Notes under the pieces: model-generated | Told to the model about the DNA's origin: nothing | What the model saw: the letters and a program-made list of their open reading frames with translations, nothing else | Database searches by the model: none | Shown here: positions 27,101 to 38,675 of the stretch, one piece after another | Layout of the letters: each line of letters starts with the position of its first letter | Numbering within the stretch: position 1 is the first letter of the stretch | NCBI RefSeq assembly: GCF_964355755.1 | Contig: NC_092674.1 | Location: forward strand, 31,670,001 to 31,734,000 | DNA length: 64,000 nt | Reading direction: 5' to 3' | Origin: Antedon mediterranea | Taxonomy: Eukaryota > Echinodermata > Crinoidea > Comatulida > Antedonidae | Made by a program: the position numbers and the translations under genes

Positions 27101-30100
27101 CAGATTAAAATTTACTGTAAAGATGAAATTAATGACCCTGTTAATTATAATTTTTAGGCATGATGACGTCATAAAAATTAAAATATTTTTAACTCATGCG
27201 TAAGATAGTTGATTGACCTAGGCAATATTAAAATCTTGGAAAAAAAAGAATACAGAGAGGCGTGATGCGCTCCATTGAATATGATGAGCAATAACGAAAG
27301 AGAAAAAAATCCTATATTTTACATTCGTGTGGCCATACGATGACGTCACAATGTCCGGTTAGCCATATTGATTCATGATCCGATATCTACAACTCATCAA
27401 CTTCTAGAATATGTAATTAAAAAAAAGTTCTCCATGTAGTTTAGAATCTATGACTGTTTAAAAAAAGGCTTAATTTTGACAAATTTTTAAACTTTTTCAT
27501 CAAAAACGCACGTAAATTATCCAATTCAACGTGCCCGTATGACGTAGTTTTAAGTCGAAATTGTTTAAAAGTTGGTAAAATTACTAGAAAAGGCTGAAAA
27601 AACATAAATCACGCAAAAAAAAATGTTTTCAACGCTACGTTCGCACCATGCGCGTAAAAAAATGCGCGTGCGTGGGAATTTTTTACATGCTCAAAATGAC
27701 ATGAAACGCGTAGAAAGTTGATTAGAAATTGATTTTTCGCATTTCGAAATTTTTAAACGCGCGTGCGCGCGTAACTTCGTGTGAAACATGCCATTTTTTT
27801 TCCACAGTCAGCTAGCGCAAGATATAAATTAAACTTTTGTTAAGTTTCAATTTACGTTGTTATATGGTTTTCGATATATGTTAAAAACGTGAAATTCATA
27901 AAAACACGCGTAAGTTACGTTGCGCATTTCTGACGTTATTCACAATAGCAGGTGCACAACTTCATGTGAATGCCCACATGTTGACAAAGTTATAAAATGT
28001 TATGTTTACACGTTTTTGAGATACGTGTGACACAAAAATGACAGAAAGAAAGAAGAATACAGAAAAAAAAGATGATGAAACAGGACAGTTACAAGGAGTT
28101 ATCCGCTGAATGCGGATAACTAATAATACAGAAAAAAAATGTTGATCTCATACAATAACAAGGAGTTATCCGCTTGGTATACCAAGCGGATAACTAATAA
28201 ACACAATATACTTTAATTATTGACACAGTCATCATTTCATCTTCCATATTTTCAGACTGCATATCAAATCTCCTCCTGCGAACATTAAATGCTGATAAGG
28301 TTCCATCACCACTGAAACAAATGAAACAATGTTTACTTTTTGACTCAAATATTTAAAATTTAAGTTTTAATTTGTTTAATTAGTTAACATTTTCAGGGGC
28401 GCAGCCAGTGGGGGGGGTCCTGACCCCCCCTTTTTTTTAGAAAAAATAAATAAAAACATGAGACATCAATACAGATCAAATCATCCTGGAGATACTGTGG
28501 AAGATTACTACCGAGCACTATTACCAAATCAACTTCTTGATCATTTACAAACCGAGTTAAAAACCCGTTTTTCTTCCGATAACAGGTCATGCTTTAAAAT
28601 ATTTGGCGTAGCACCCGAGTCTATCGTGAAGTGTAATGTTGAAGAAGTCTTCAAGGAACTTGAATTTGGTGCGATGATCTGCCAAGACACGAACATCTTC
28701 ATTCCGAGCTTCAGTGATGGAAGAAGCGACTGTGTAAAATTAGCGGATCCAGATGTGTTCCCGAATGTGCGTTCACTTCTTCTAATCGCGTAGGCCAATT
28801 CCCGTAACGTCTGCTGAGCGGAGTTTTTCGACTTTGTGGAGAACGAAAACCTGTTTGCGAAATCACATGTCTTATGAGCAGCTTTCGGGATTGTGCCTCA
28901 TGAACATACACTTTAACATGAACATTAATACAGAGAATGTCATTCGCGAATTCTGTCTCCAAGCCGAGAAGAATGTTCCAAACTTATGTTTAAAGATGCA
29001 TCACGCGATGTCTAGAGCGCCGTTATAGTAACTAACGTAAAATGTATGATAATAATTTAGAAGTTAGTTATTACAATTATGTATAAGCTATCACCTATAC
29101 TATACATTCGAACAAAATAGGTATATTTTTAAACAAAATATTGTATGTACTGGGTATGATAAAAGCGTCTCACATACACACGGAGCCAAGATAGCTTCTT
29201 GGACTTGCACAGTGTATGAACTCTAACCTTACGGTTCTCATTTAATAATATCACTCCATGCTATCATTCTAATTTCTTTTTTCAAACTTTTGCAACTCTG
29301 CGTTCATTTCATGCAACTTTTGTATTGGTGAAAAAGGAGGAATTCAAATGATTCCTCCTCTGAGTTTACAGCCTCTCTACACAAATCAACAAACAAGCAA
29401 GAAAAAAAGTGTTTGTCTGTGGCAGCCTGGAATATAAAAATGTTCTGTAATGAAAATGAGAGTTGTTTTTGTTTTCTTTGTTTCAGTTTATTAGTGTTAA
29501 CATTGTCATATTTGTGTGTGCGTAAACCGATTCAAATGATCTAGATTGCGCTAGACCGCCAAAGCTTCCAGGGGGCGAAGCCCCCTGGACCCCAACCGGG
29601 GGCCCTTGGCGGCCCCCCTGGCCCCCAGCCCATGGTTGCTCGCTTCGCTCGCAAAATACTCGCATATTGGTTGACCCCCCCATTAATTCTTTGCTGGCTG
29701 CGCCCCTGATTTTGTAGTGCTGTACCTTGTTGCCAAGAGAATGCGGTTGTCATTGTCTGTTGCCATGTCACTAATGTAATCCTCATTTTGTTTAAAAGTA
29801 ATTATTGACTGTTGCTTCCTTGTATCCCACATCTAAAATGAAATGTATTTCTAATAAAGTAGGTATGGTATGTGGTTTAAAAAAATTATATTTGAAGGGA
29901 TTACTTGATTGTTATAAATGGGTGTTTATTTAGAGTATTGTGAGATTACTGAATATAGTATAGACAACAAACCTGTACAACACCATTATCATCCCCAGTA
30001 GCTAATGTATTCTCATTCACCACTAATACACTGTATATTGCACTGTCATGAGCTTTTAACATTTTAAACCCAATAGTTTCACTTTCCACATCAACAACTC

Positions 30101-32656
30101 TGATACTCTTGTCTTTGGATACGGTATACAGGACTGAAAGAAAGAAGTGTATTTATACATTATATCTGAGGTTATGTCCGATTATATGAAGGGAGCAGTC
30201 TTGTGACTCACTAAAATACAATTGCTAATATAACCATGAACGACGTACATGATATGTAGAGGTATTATTTCTGCTGAATTACAAATATATATCATTTCTT
30301 ACATTTTCCATCCTCTGAAAATGATATAGCCCTGCAGGACTTTTTGTGCACATCTATCTGAAGGAGGTCTTTAGGTTTACTTTCATCTTCTAAAATTGAG
30401 TATCTGTGTATAAAACCATCATACAAAATGCAATGTACAAAAAAAATCATAACAAAGTCAACACCTCAAGTAAAGAAGATATTTAAAACAAAATTACATT
30501 GCACGCAAGAGATTGTAAGATTTTGTAATTTGTATCAACTGTGAAAGGATATTTATTTATTTACCTCCGCCAAGGAGGTATATGTAATCGGTAGCGTGTG
30601 TTTGTTTGTTTGTTTGTTAGCAGGATTACTCAATCAAAAAGTAATTACAAGATCTTTACCAAAATGAATAGACAGATAGATATGTGGTCAAGGACCATTC
30701 CATTATATTTTGGGACCACAGCCCCAATTCTGGACCACTTTTTTGTATACTTGTTTAGACCTGCTAGTGTTAAAAGATAGGACAGAATTTTTCAAAAGCC
30801 GGCGAGCAGTCTTAAAGTAACAAGTAAACTGAAATTGCATTTTCTCGAGAACTACTTGTCCAAAAACCTTCATTTTTGAACAAGAGGCAAGAGTTATAAT
30901 TTGTGATTTGTAATTTTAAAACATAATTTGATTTAATGTGCACGTTTTTTGATGCGAGTAGTTTAAAAACCTATTTCTTTTCAAATTCACTCGTTTGATT
31001 TTCGCGTTGCTGTTCTATTGTTAGTCAACTGAAGCTATTGTTAATTGAAAGGCTTGTTACATAACCATTACACCAAACTCGCATACACATGCTTGTAATG
31101 AAATTAGCCTAAATCACAAACAGCATTAAGACACACACAAATATATATATATATATTTTTTACCAGAGAAATTTTATGTAGGAGAATTTTACATAAGGCG
31201 GAGGTATGCCCTCTCGGAGTGGCTTTCTAGTTCACAATATTTTACATACCAGGCGGCCAATCTGTCAAAAGAATGGTCACCTATGGGCCTGTCACGATAA
31301 ATATGGTCCGGGGCCAAAATCGGTCCGGACGGACCAGTTTTGGCTCTAAAATTGTGGCCAAAAGCAGTCCGCCACTGCCAAAATCGGTCCGGGCTTTTCT
31401 TCTGTCGATTTTAATTGAATTACTAGGCCTATGATGTTTATGGCTAGAAAAATATCCCATGATATATATTAGCATGGAGAAATATTTTCCATGATATTAG
31501 TAAGTTATCTTGTCGGATAAATACTATAAATAAATGTATTTTATCTAAAAACATGACTTAGGTGTTCACTCATATTTCGGCCTGCCACACACTCACACGA
31601 ACGGGTATGAGACGCTGATATTGCCAGCTAGATTTTATTTATGATTGAGGCCTTTTTCCTTCCTCAGCCTAATCAATATTGGATAATTGTTTTATAATAA
31701 TTGTATTGAATTGATATATTGATTGATTAACCATAAATAAATAATTAATAAATTAAATTGTTTTTAATATCATGGGGAAACGAAGATGTTAAAAAGAACA
31801 AAATGGATTAAAAACAGGCAGAGATACATATTGTATACAAAAAGCCTAACAATTAGTACTAATTGTTGATGAGTTACTACTAATAATGATAATAAAAAAA
31901 ACAGGCTTAATTTATAATATTAAAATAACAAATAAAACCTCGTAGTTTTCAATATAATGACTAATCATGGCCTTTTTTTTAATGATATATACATTATGAC
32001 TCATTTTGCGCACCATATATTTGTAAGACCGGACCATATACGGCGGTCAAAAACAGTCCTACTGCCTGGACCGATTTTATCCAGGCAGGCCGGATCAGTT
32101 TTGGCGGCCAAAATTGGTCCGGCCGGATAGGTTTTGGCAGCCATAAATGGTCCCACGGACTGATTTTGGCAGCCAAAACTGGTCCGCCGGATCGATTTTG
32201 GCCCGGACTGATTTTGGTGTGACAGGCCCTAGGTGGAAAAAATATACATGTATTATTTTATTATAAATTTAAATGCTTACAATTTTACAGATCCATCAAT
32301 GTGTGCAGCAGCAAGTATTTTTTTACTTGGATGAAATGCGAGGTTTAGAACAAGTTCATGTGATTCAATTGCTTTCGGTACAGCACTTTCAATCTACAAA
32401 ACAAATACACTGTAAACAGTAACGTTAGTTATTATACATGATCACTTCCTGCCATATATGACCAAGAGGGGGAAATGCATTATATTCTGTCGACAAGGTA
32501 CAACAGAAACAGGGACATAGGCTGCCTACTAGGCCCTAGCTTCTACTACTAAGTAGACCTAGCCTAGACCTTTACACATAGTCAACATCAACATAAAAGT
32601 TAAATAAATTATGCCTCTTGTTCATTGACGTCTTGCTCTTCCTCGGATGAAGACAT
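24131..32656 (-). CDS. WDR55: WD repeat-containing protein 55 (WDR55)
   Basis: Nucleolar WD40 beta-propeller protein needed for rRNA processing in vertebrates. Exons, 5' to 3' on the minus strand: 32656-32615 (tentative), 32393-32281, 30403-30303, 30133-29973, 29832-29726, 28311-28212, 24798-24629, 24380-24131. Exons 2-8 join in frame and follow human WDR55 along its length: LAFHPSKKILAAAHIDGSV, CRAISFSEDGK, VSKDKSIRVVDVE, LATGDDNGVVQMWDTRK, ISDMATDNDNRILLATSGDG, LFNWNEFGNISDRFPGHPES, ICTGSVDGTIRAVNILPNR, LASCSHDQKIKFW, ending DFFADL (family DDFFAGL). About 347 aa. Exon 1 starts MSSSEEEQDVNEQE; its donor is uncertain: no in-frame GT fits well, and GC at 32613-32614 would give phase 0. Introns are swollen by transposons. 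Confidence 0.93.
24360..24443 (-). repeat. 42-bp duplication of WDR55 exon 8 acceptor
   Basis: Two adjacent 42-bp copies, each with a pyrimidine tract, TTTTAG or CTTTAG acceptor and the exon start encoding RAVNILPN. The proximal acceptor gives the family-like protein. The distal one would add exactly 14 in-frame codons (NILPNVFCLLFRAV...), with no stop. Confidence 0.88.
24957..25003 (-). repeat. Displaced copy of WDR55 exon 6 end and donor
   Basis: A perfect 33-bp match (ctttaattattgacacagtc and onward) to 28211-28243, which is the 3' end of WDR55 exon 6 plus its GTATAT donor. The two copies flank the whole 3.2-kb repeat block 25004-28210 in direct orientation. Confidence 0.9.
25018..28056. 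repeat. Two diverged 1.53-kb direct repeats in WDR55 intron 6
   Basis: Copy A about 25018-26549 and copy B about 26550-28056, offset 1530 bp at the shared start tagacatgaaactcgtcac. Both begin with the palindrome AACTCGTCA-ctt-TGACGAGTT, then AGTTATCCGC, and end in gaaagaagaa. They share long blocks such as caacatattaacgtgtagaa with visible substitutions, and contain many cg-rich motifs (cgcgcgt) unlike the flanks. No coding frame. Likely a non-autonomous element duplicated in tandem. Confidence 0.85.
28097..28195. repeat. Two AGTTATCCGC palindromes, one a perfect 32-mer
   Basis: 28097-28121 has 10-bp arms (AGTTATCCGC) with a 5-nt spacer; 28164-28195 is a perfect 32-bp palindrome with the same arms. 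The same 10-mer sits near the start of both 1.53-kb repeats (25050 and 26580), so the composite carries inverted AGTTATCCGC motifs at both ends. Confidence 0.85.
28394..29708 (+). mobile_element. hAT-type DNA transposon remnant in WDR55 intron 5
   Basis: Perfect 15-bp terminal inverted repeats CAGGGGCGCAGCCAG at 28394-28408 and 29694-29708, typical in start and length of hAT elements, enclosing a degraded transposase. The flanks share the direct repeat ATTTT (5 bp visible; hAT usually makes 8 bp). A GC-rich hairpin region (agggggcgaagccccct and others) lies near the right end at 29568-29630. Confidence 0.88.
28458..29026 (+). pseudogene. hAT transposase C-terminal fragment, frameshifted
   Basis: First frame 28458-28793 starts MRHQYRSNHPGDTVEDYY and ends in TAG. 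The reading continues after a frame change at about 28790 with PVTSAERSFSTLWRTKTCLR and LSGLCLMNIHFN, the hAT C-terminal dimerisation motif. The N-terminal zinc finger and most of the catalytic core are missing. Non-functional. Confidence 0.85.
30564..31205. mobile_element. Non-autonomous DNA element, ACCTCCGCC ends
   Basis: Left end acctccgccaaggaggtata followed by a tttg run and ttagcaggattactcaat. Right end gcggaggtatgccctctcgg; ACCTCCGCC and GGCGGAGGT are inverted. Lies in WDR55 intron 2. A decayed relative is at 2560-2862. From memory, very similar sequences are common in many aquatic invertebrate genomes; I could not check this. Confidence 0.7.
31285..32229. mobile_element. Non-autonomous DNA element, GGGCCTGTCAC ends (945 bp)
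   Basis: Perfect 11-bp inverted ends GGGCCTGTCAC / GTGACAGGCCC; homology continues outward (CACCTA / TAGGTG). Both subterminal regions are packed with variants of ggtccgg and ttttggc, while the middle is AT-rich and non-coding. Sits in WDR55 intron 2 between exons 2 and 3. Confidence 0.85.
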
Positions 32657-33580
32657 CCCGTTAAGTTTTAATGTATTTTATAAACAAAGATTGCGTAATA
32701 ATAATATTAATAGTCAGTATCAACAAACGATCAATTCTCAACATGTGTAGTGTGCTTACGAAATACGACGAAAACTAGAAGCTTCGTACGTAATCAACAC
32801 CCGCCCTCAATGTTTGGACGGATAATACACTCACAACGCTTACTTTTTTTTTTTTTTTTTAGGTTCACACCCGTGCCGGGCTTCGAGATAGGCTTCGTTT
32901 CGAGATTATTTAATGCTGTAAATTTTGTGAATTACAAATTATCATAATTATGATTTTTGAGACATTTCCTAATAAGACGCAGAAAAGATGGTAACAAGAT
33001 GAAATCACAGTAGAAAATTGGAAAACAATTGTAGAATAGTAAAATAAGGTCATGATTATTATACCGTAGGATAACAACACGATATCAATACTGTACATTT
33101 CATTTGAAATCATTTTGAAATACATTTTATCTCGAAAAGAAGTTTAAATAAAAAATATTTGGCCCGGGAATAAGCTAAATCAACTGCAGAAGATAAAAAT
33201 GAATCATATATACATCCTCGACAAAATAGTTATGTATAATAATTAATACGGTACCCGATAGAGCCAGCTTTATGACTAAATAGAGTATTTTAGACTATAT
33301 TTTATGTCACACAAAATGTTTACGGTACTACTGATTGTTAAACTAAAATAATTGAGAATAAATCATTTTTTATTAATTATTAAATAGAATATCAATAAAT
33401 AAATTTGTTGAGTAATAGACAACAACAACATATTATTATTAAAAGTGTTTTGTATAGGCATATTTTTTTAATATTTTTTTTTTGTAGTGGTGTTGTGGGT
33501 TTGAAATTTTAAATATATTGTCTAAAAAATGATATTATACAATTCAGAAACCGCCAAAAATAAATACAAAAAGTATTGCT
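32657..33580. other. Intergenic upstream of WDR55
   Basis: Contains the WDR55 5' flank, a T tract at about 32846-32862 and AT-rich sequence. No gene or clear promoter motif seen. Confidence 0.5.
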
Positions 33581-33652
33581 TTCCCGTGCCGGGAATCGAA
33601 CCCGGGCCGCGTGGGTGAAAACCACGAATCCTAACCACTAGACCACACGGGA
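33581..33652 (-). tRNA. tRNA-Glu (UUC)
   Basis: 72 nt on the minus strand. Acceptor stem TCCCGTG / CACGGGA, D arm with GGTCTAGTGGTTAGGAT (A box), anticodon arm GTGGT-TTTCACC with anticodon TTC, T arm GGTTCGATTCC (B box), discriminator A. A run of five T follows shortly after the 3' end on the same strand (about 33569-33573), the expected RNA polymerase III stop. No intron. It lies between the divergent WDR55 and AGA genes. Confidence 0.97.
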
Positions 33653-33897
33653 GTGACATGAATAAAACTGTTTAATATTTCAATATAAATGTTAGTCACC
33701 ATTTTGACTATTATTTTATCGATTTCAATTATTGTATATGTAATAATATTTGTTTTAATTAATCATTTTCACGTTTTTTTCCTTCTTATAGCCTATTAAT
33801 CACGTCGCATTCAAAAACAGCCAGCTAGAATGATGATTCACTGAAAGCAGAGGGCGCTAGTATTATATTCCAGTTGTCACCTGATCACAACAGAAAC

Positions 33898-36800
33898 ATG
33901 GACACCACCATGGCTCTGTACTTTTTAGGACTGCTCTTTTCTGGGACCGTTCATGCTGCTTATTGTAACAGTTTTATTAGTTTTACTACTGGAAAAGAAA
34001 TATATAAAAAAGAAGATGCAATATTGCCAGTGGTTATAAATACATGGGCGTTTACGAATGCGACAAAGATCGGTAGGCACATCCATCATTCATAAACTTT
34101 TTTCTGTGTGTGTCTCTCTCTGACTGAGTCTCTATTCTATAATGTAGTTTAGGCCCTAGGCCTAGTAGTTATACAGCTAGGCCTAGCTAGGAGGACCAGG
34201 CAGGGCCCATAGGTAATTATTTCCTTATGCTAGGACGAAGGTTGCCGTAGGCATAGAATAATAAAATTGCAGTATCGACCTGCCGGCCCGTCGCGCGTGG
34301 TGGGTGGTGGTGTACTGTGTGTGGTCCAGGTTAGAGAGAGGGTAGGGTAGGCCGGATCTAGTCGAGCTTGTCAGTCAGGAAAAGGCAATAATAATAATAA
34401 ATAATAATGATATATTTAATATATTATTATTATTAGTGTTATTATTATTATATATAGGCTTTAATATAACCTACTATAGGCCTAGCTAGGCCTACTAGGG
34501 CCTAGGCTAGTCATTGGCCTACCTTATTTTTTATAATATAGGAGCCTATTTATATTTACAGTAATTTGTTATTTATATAATTATTGTTCATTATTGTTTA
34601 TATATTTGTTTGTTTGTAATAATGTATTTTATAATTTAAGAGGACCCCTAAATATCAGGGCTATAATTTATAATAATAATAATTATAATCTATTGTTTGT
34701 AGTACAAAACTGGGTGTTTTTGAAAATATAAATAAACGTTAAAGACACTCCCTACAATTTGTGACGTTTTGTAAAAATAATACATATACAGTATTTTAAA
34801 AACATTAAACCAGGTCATTCCTTGTCTTAAATGTACGTTTTATGGTAAATTATGATAAAAAGTGAGAAACAATTGTCGTATTCGATTGGGAACTTCCGTT
34901 GTCAACGTAAAGATTTGATGAGTACTTTTTGTATTCGAATTGTAAATTTTTGCTCAACAGAAAGTCATTCGAATAGAAAACGTTGACAACGAAACTTTTT
35001 CGTTAAGAACAATCTCAACGCTCAAAATACTCCGTTAAAGTACTCAACGGAAAAACTACTCAACGGTACACTCGAATACGACAAATGCACTACCTAAGTA
35101 GCTCGCGGCGACTGACCTCTTTTGGACGGTCTTTAGGCCTAGCCTAGCTAGGCTTAGTTTTGTAGGCCTAGCTGGTAAACATCGGTAACGTACGGACATC
35201 GTAAGCTAGCTATATACCTAGCCTGACATTAATTGTCTTTCTATTTTTGCTTGACTCCGTTGATACAAATTGGGGAAAACCCGGTATTTTCGCTGAAAAG
35301 TTAGGAGTCTTCTATTTGTTTTGGCTTCACGATCGATCGAAAAGTGGGTGAATTACAGAAGAAAAACAGAAATATCAATCCGTGCGCAATGCATTTTGGG
35401 ATTTATAGCGGGCCGCTATAATAATTGGAATCGACTTATTTTTCACATTTTTAACCATTTAAAGACGAAAAAAGTTATCGCAATAAGACCATATAGTATT
35501 ATTTTTACATTAAATATAGTTTGTGATCTTAAAATAGATTTAAAAAACGTAGGGAAGGTGTCTTTAATACAATGGTTACTAAAATGCAGTAGATGAAAAT
35601 AAATGAATATTAAAGACATTTCAGCAGTATCGACATTTAGTTTATTTTTCAAAATATAATTTTTGTTATGAATTTGAAATGTGGGAAAATTCAGGGGTTG
35701 GGCGAGACAGCGGGATAATTACTAGATACCAGATGCTTTACAGAGTAAATTTACAATGATTCAGCTTGGAAGATTCTTGCTAATGGAGGTTCAGCTTTAG
35801 ATGGTGTAGAAAAAGGCTGTACACAATGTGAAATTGAGCAATGTGATGGTACAGTTGGATTTGGAGGAAGTCCTGATGAGAGTGGAGAGACTACTTTGGA
35901 TGCTATGATCATGGATGGGTACGTCGAAAAACATCTAAATATAGCACACCAATTTATGTTTTAATTTTTTATACAAAATACAAGCATTACAAAAGTAGTC
36001 TACATTTAATTATATTGATTTGAACATAGTTGTTATTATTATGAACGAAATGTGAAATTGTTTTAGGGTAACCCATGATGTTGGATCTGTAGCAGATTTG
36101 AGAAGAGTAAAGAGTGCTATCTCTGTTGCAAGAAGTGTAATGACATACTCCAAAGAAACACTCATTGTTGGAGAATCAGGTACAAAACACAGCTTTTTAT
36201 ACCACAAACAGATGTATTTACTGTATTTTTCCAGTGAAGCTTTTTCAGATTGTTTTGCATTAATTCTGTATTCAGTTTTAATTTTTCTAAATTAAATGTA
36301 TTAAAGTTCAAAATTGTATTTAAATTGTAATTATGTTACTTATTCTATGATTTCAGCAACACAGTTTGCAGTTGAGATGGGTTTCAAATCAGAAAGCCTT
36401 TCTACAGACAAATCAAAGCAAGTCTAATTATACTCCTTTTGTTTGTTACAATAATTCATGTAAATATTTTGTATGGAATATTAAATTCATAGATTTTGAC
36501 TGTAATTTCTGAAAATCTATTACAATACATTCTTTTCAACTGTAGTTGTGTTAATATGTGTTAAATTGTATTAATTAAAAACTGTATAAAGGCAGTAACA
36601 TTTAAAATGCATATTATTCTTATTTTCTGAATAATTTAAATATTGACCTTTTCAGACAAATTTGGGAAGATTGGAAGAAAAACAATTGTCAACCGAATTA
36701 CCGAAATGTAAGTTGCAACAGATAGATTTTTCAGTTTGTTTTCAATTTTAATTTTATTGAGGGAATTAAACAACATTTTTAAAACAGGTTTAATTAAGGC

Positions 36801-37990
36801 AATTTCATTCATATCAATTACTCGGTAACCAATTATAAGTACTGTACTTTTTAATGTAATTTAAATTGGTTTAGGATTAAGTTGCTACAGATGAATGAAT
36901 GTTTTACTATTAAATTTATTCTGTAGAATGTTTCACCTGATCCTACCACCTCATGTGGGCCATATACACCACTAAAAGTACTACAAGCTGCACACAAGAA
37001 CTCTGAACCTAGGTTTAGTAAAGACATTTCCATTACAAACCATGACACAATAGGCATGGTGATAGTAGATACTGAAGGAAACTTAGCTGGAGGTACAACC
37101 ACCAATGGTGCTAATCATAAGGTACCTGGGTAAGTATTAAGTTTATTCATTACAGAATTTCACTTGTTTTTTTTATTTTTGTTTAATATTTATTTTATTG
37201 AACCATGTTTCATGAGGGTAGCCCATCCAGCAAAGCTGATCATTGGGGCCCTCGACAAAACAATACAAACAGCAAAAAAATATTATTATGAAATGTAGCA
37301 CCGATATGGCAGAGGTATAGAATGAATTAATTTGTGTTTGTTTTAGCCGTGTAGGTGACTCACCGATAGCTGGAGCTGGTGCCTATGTTGACAATGATGT
37401 AGGAGGAGCAGCTGCTACTGGTGATGGTGATGTCATGATGCGCTTTTTACCAAGGTTATATTTAATAATACTTAGTCTAAAAGACTTTCAGAAATCAAAC
37501 TTATTTAATTGATTACATCACTGATGATTAATAATGTTTAATTGTTATTTTGTTTAGTTACCAGGCAGTTGAAAGCATGCGACAAGGCATGGACCCAGCA
37601 ACAGCAGCACAGGATGCAATAAAAAGAATTCTCAGATTTTACCCCAAATTCAGTGGTGCCTTAGTTGCTGTTAATAAAACTGGAAACTATGGTAATGATT
37701 TTGATTTATTTTTATTTTATCAGAGTTATGATATTTTAAAACGTATGACCTTTACAAAATATATAATAATAATATTAAATAAGAGAAAATGACAGCTGCT
37801 TAGTAGGCAGATGAATAAATTTATTCTAAGTATTAGAATATTACATTCATGATTCAAATTTACATTACAATGTACTTTTATTTTCTTCATTACAGGTGCA
37901 GCTTGCCACGGATTTGGAACATTCCATTATTCTGTCCGCAATGCCAATATGAAAGATGTGAGTGTTGAAGAGGTCCCATGTATGACGTAA
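33898..37990 (+). CDS. AGA: N(4)-(beta-N-acetylglucosaminyl)-L-asparaginase (AGA)
   Basis: Lysosomal Ntn hydrolase that cleaves the GlcNAc-Asn bond in glycoprotein breakdown. Exons: 33898-34072, 35765-35918, 36067-36179, 36357-36417, 36656-36707, 36927-37129, 37347-37454, 37558-37691, 37896-37990; 364 aa against 346 in human. A signal peptide precedes AYC; a second in-frame ATG at 33910 is an alternative start. Family blocks present: [49 protein letters not shown], and the autocleavage site NHD-T at about Thr226 followed by IGMV, then [21 protein letters not shown] and [10 protein letters not shown]. Intron 4 uses a GC donor (AAA-GCAAGT); no GT donor keeps the frame. Intron 1 contains the second copy of a large MITE. 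Confidence 0.97.
34739..35567. mobile_element. MITE copy 2, inverted, with nested insertion
   Basis: Reverse-orientation copy of 17830-18460, ends TTAAAGACACTCCCTAC / GTAGGGAAGGTGTCTTTAA, in AGA intron 1. Similarity is high in blocks such as gaagatccta-like and cgatcgatcg regions, with scattered substitutions. It is longer than copy 1 because of the 212-bp insertion at 34873-35084. Confidence 0.85.
34873..35084. mobile_element. Nested 212-bp MITE with 13-bp perfect ends
   Basis: Ends TTGTCGTATTCGA / TCGAATACGACAA. The empty site is seen in copy 1 of the host MITE: reverse complement gagaaacaatgcactacc, against gagaaacaa-[element]-atgcactacc here. This leaves at most a one-base duplication if the full 13-bp ends are counted. 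Confidence 0.85.
37186..37270. repeat. Dispersed repeat fragment (relative of 15890)
   Basis: Contains gggtagcccatccagcaaag and gatcattggggccctc in AGA intron 6; see the related fragment at 15890-15985. Confidence 0.5.
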
Positions 37991-38675
37991 TACGTCACGA
38001 TTAGATTTAGTTCACACAAGATATAATTTATTTTCTTTGTATTCTTTGTATGCTTTTGATTACTTTATTTAAAAAACAAAACTCAGCCTAGAACAACCAT
38101 GTTTATGTACTTTTGAATGTACTTCCTATCAAGATGATCTTCCATTTAAATGATTGATAATGCAGTACTAAATAGAGTACACCGTCTTTCATAGTAAAAT
38201 GTAACAAGCTTTTCCTTAGTTATGGTAGTAGTTGCAGGGTTTTTTTTTTTTTTTTAGGACCGATGTGTTTATTAAATATTAATAGTGTGGTCGTATTAAG
38301 TTATTTATAAGACTGTCTACACATGAAACCCGTCTTTGGGTTGTTTTGACAGATGGATAGATAAACAATAATTTTAAATACACATGAAACCCGTCTTTGG
38401 GTTGTTTTGACAGATGGATAGATAAACAATAAATACAAATATATTGTAATAATAACGAGGATCTATTGAAGTATGTTGAACGTTTATTTGACAATGCACT
38501 TGAACACGTGTAGTTCAATTACTACGAAGTATTAGTGTTTCGTAGTTAACGTATGTTTATAACAATAACACTAAACATCTTCTACTAATTGCATCGGACA
38601 TAAGATGTTTTACAAAGTCTTTGATTAAAACCATTTAAGACGCCCATGAGCATCATTTGATGATCGTTGATGACA
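37991..38675. other. Intergenic between convergent genes
   Basis: Holds a two-copy 53-bp repeat (38323-38432, acatgaaacccgtctttggg) and a T run at about 38240. No gene seen. Confidence 0.6.

Noticed and set aside
29483-29786. Minus-strand Gly/Pro-rich open frames
   Set aside because: They come from the GC-rich terminal region of the hAT element and run into WDR55 exon 5 in the wrong frame.
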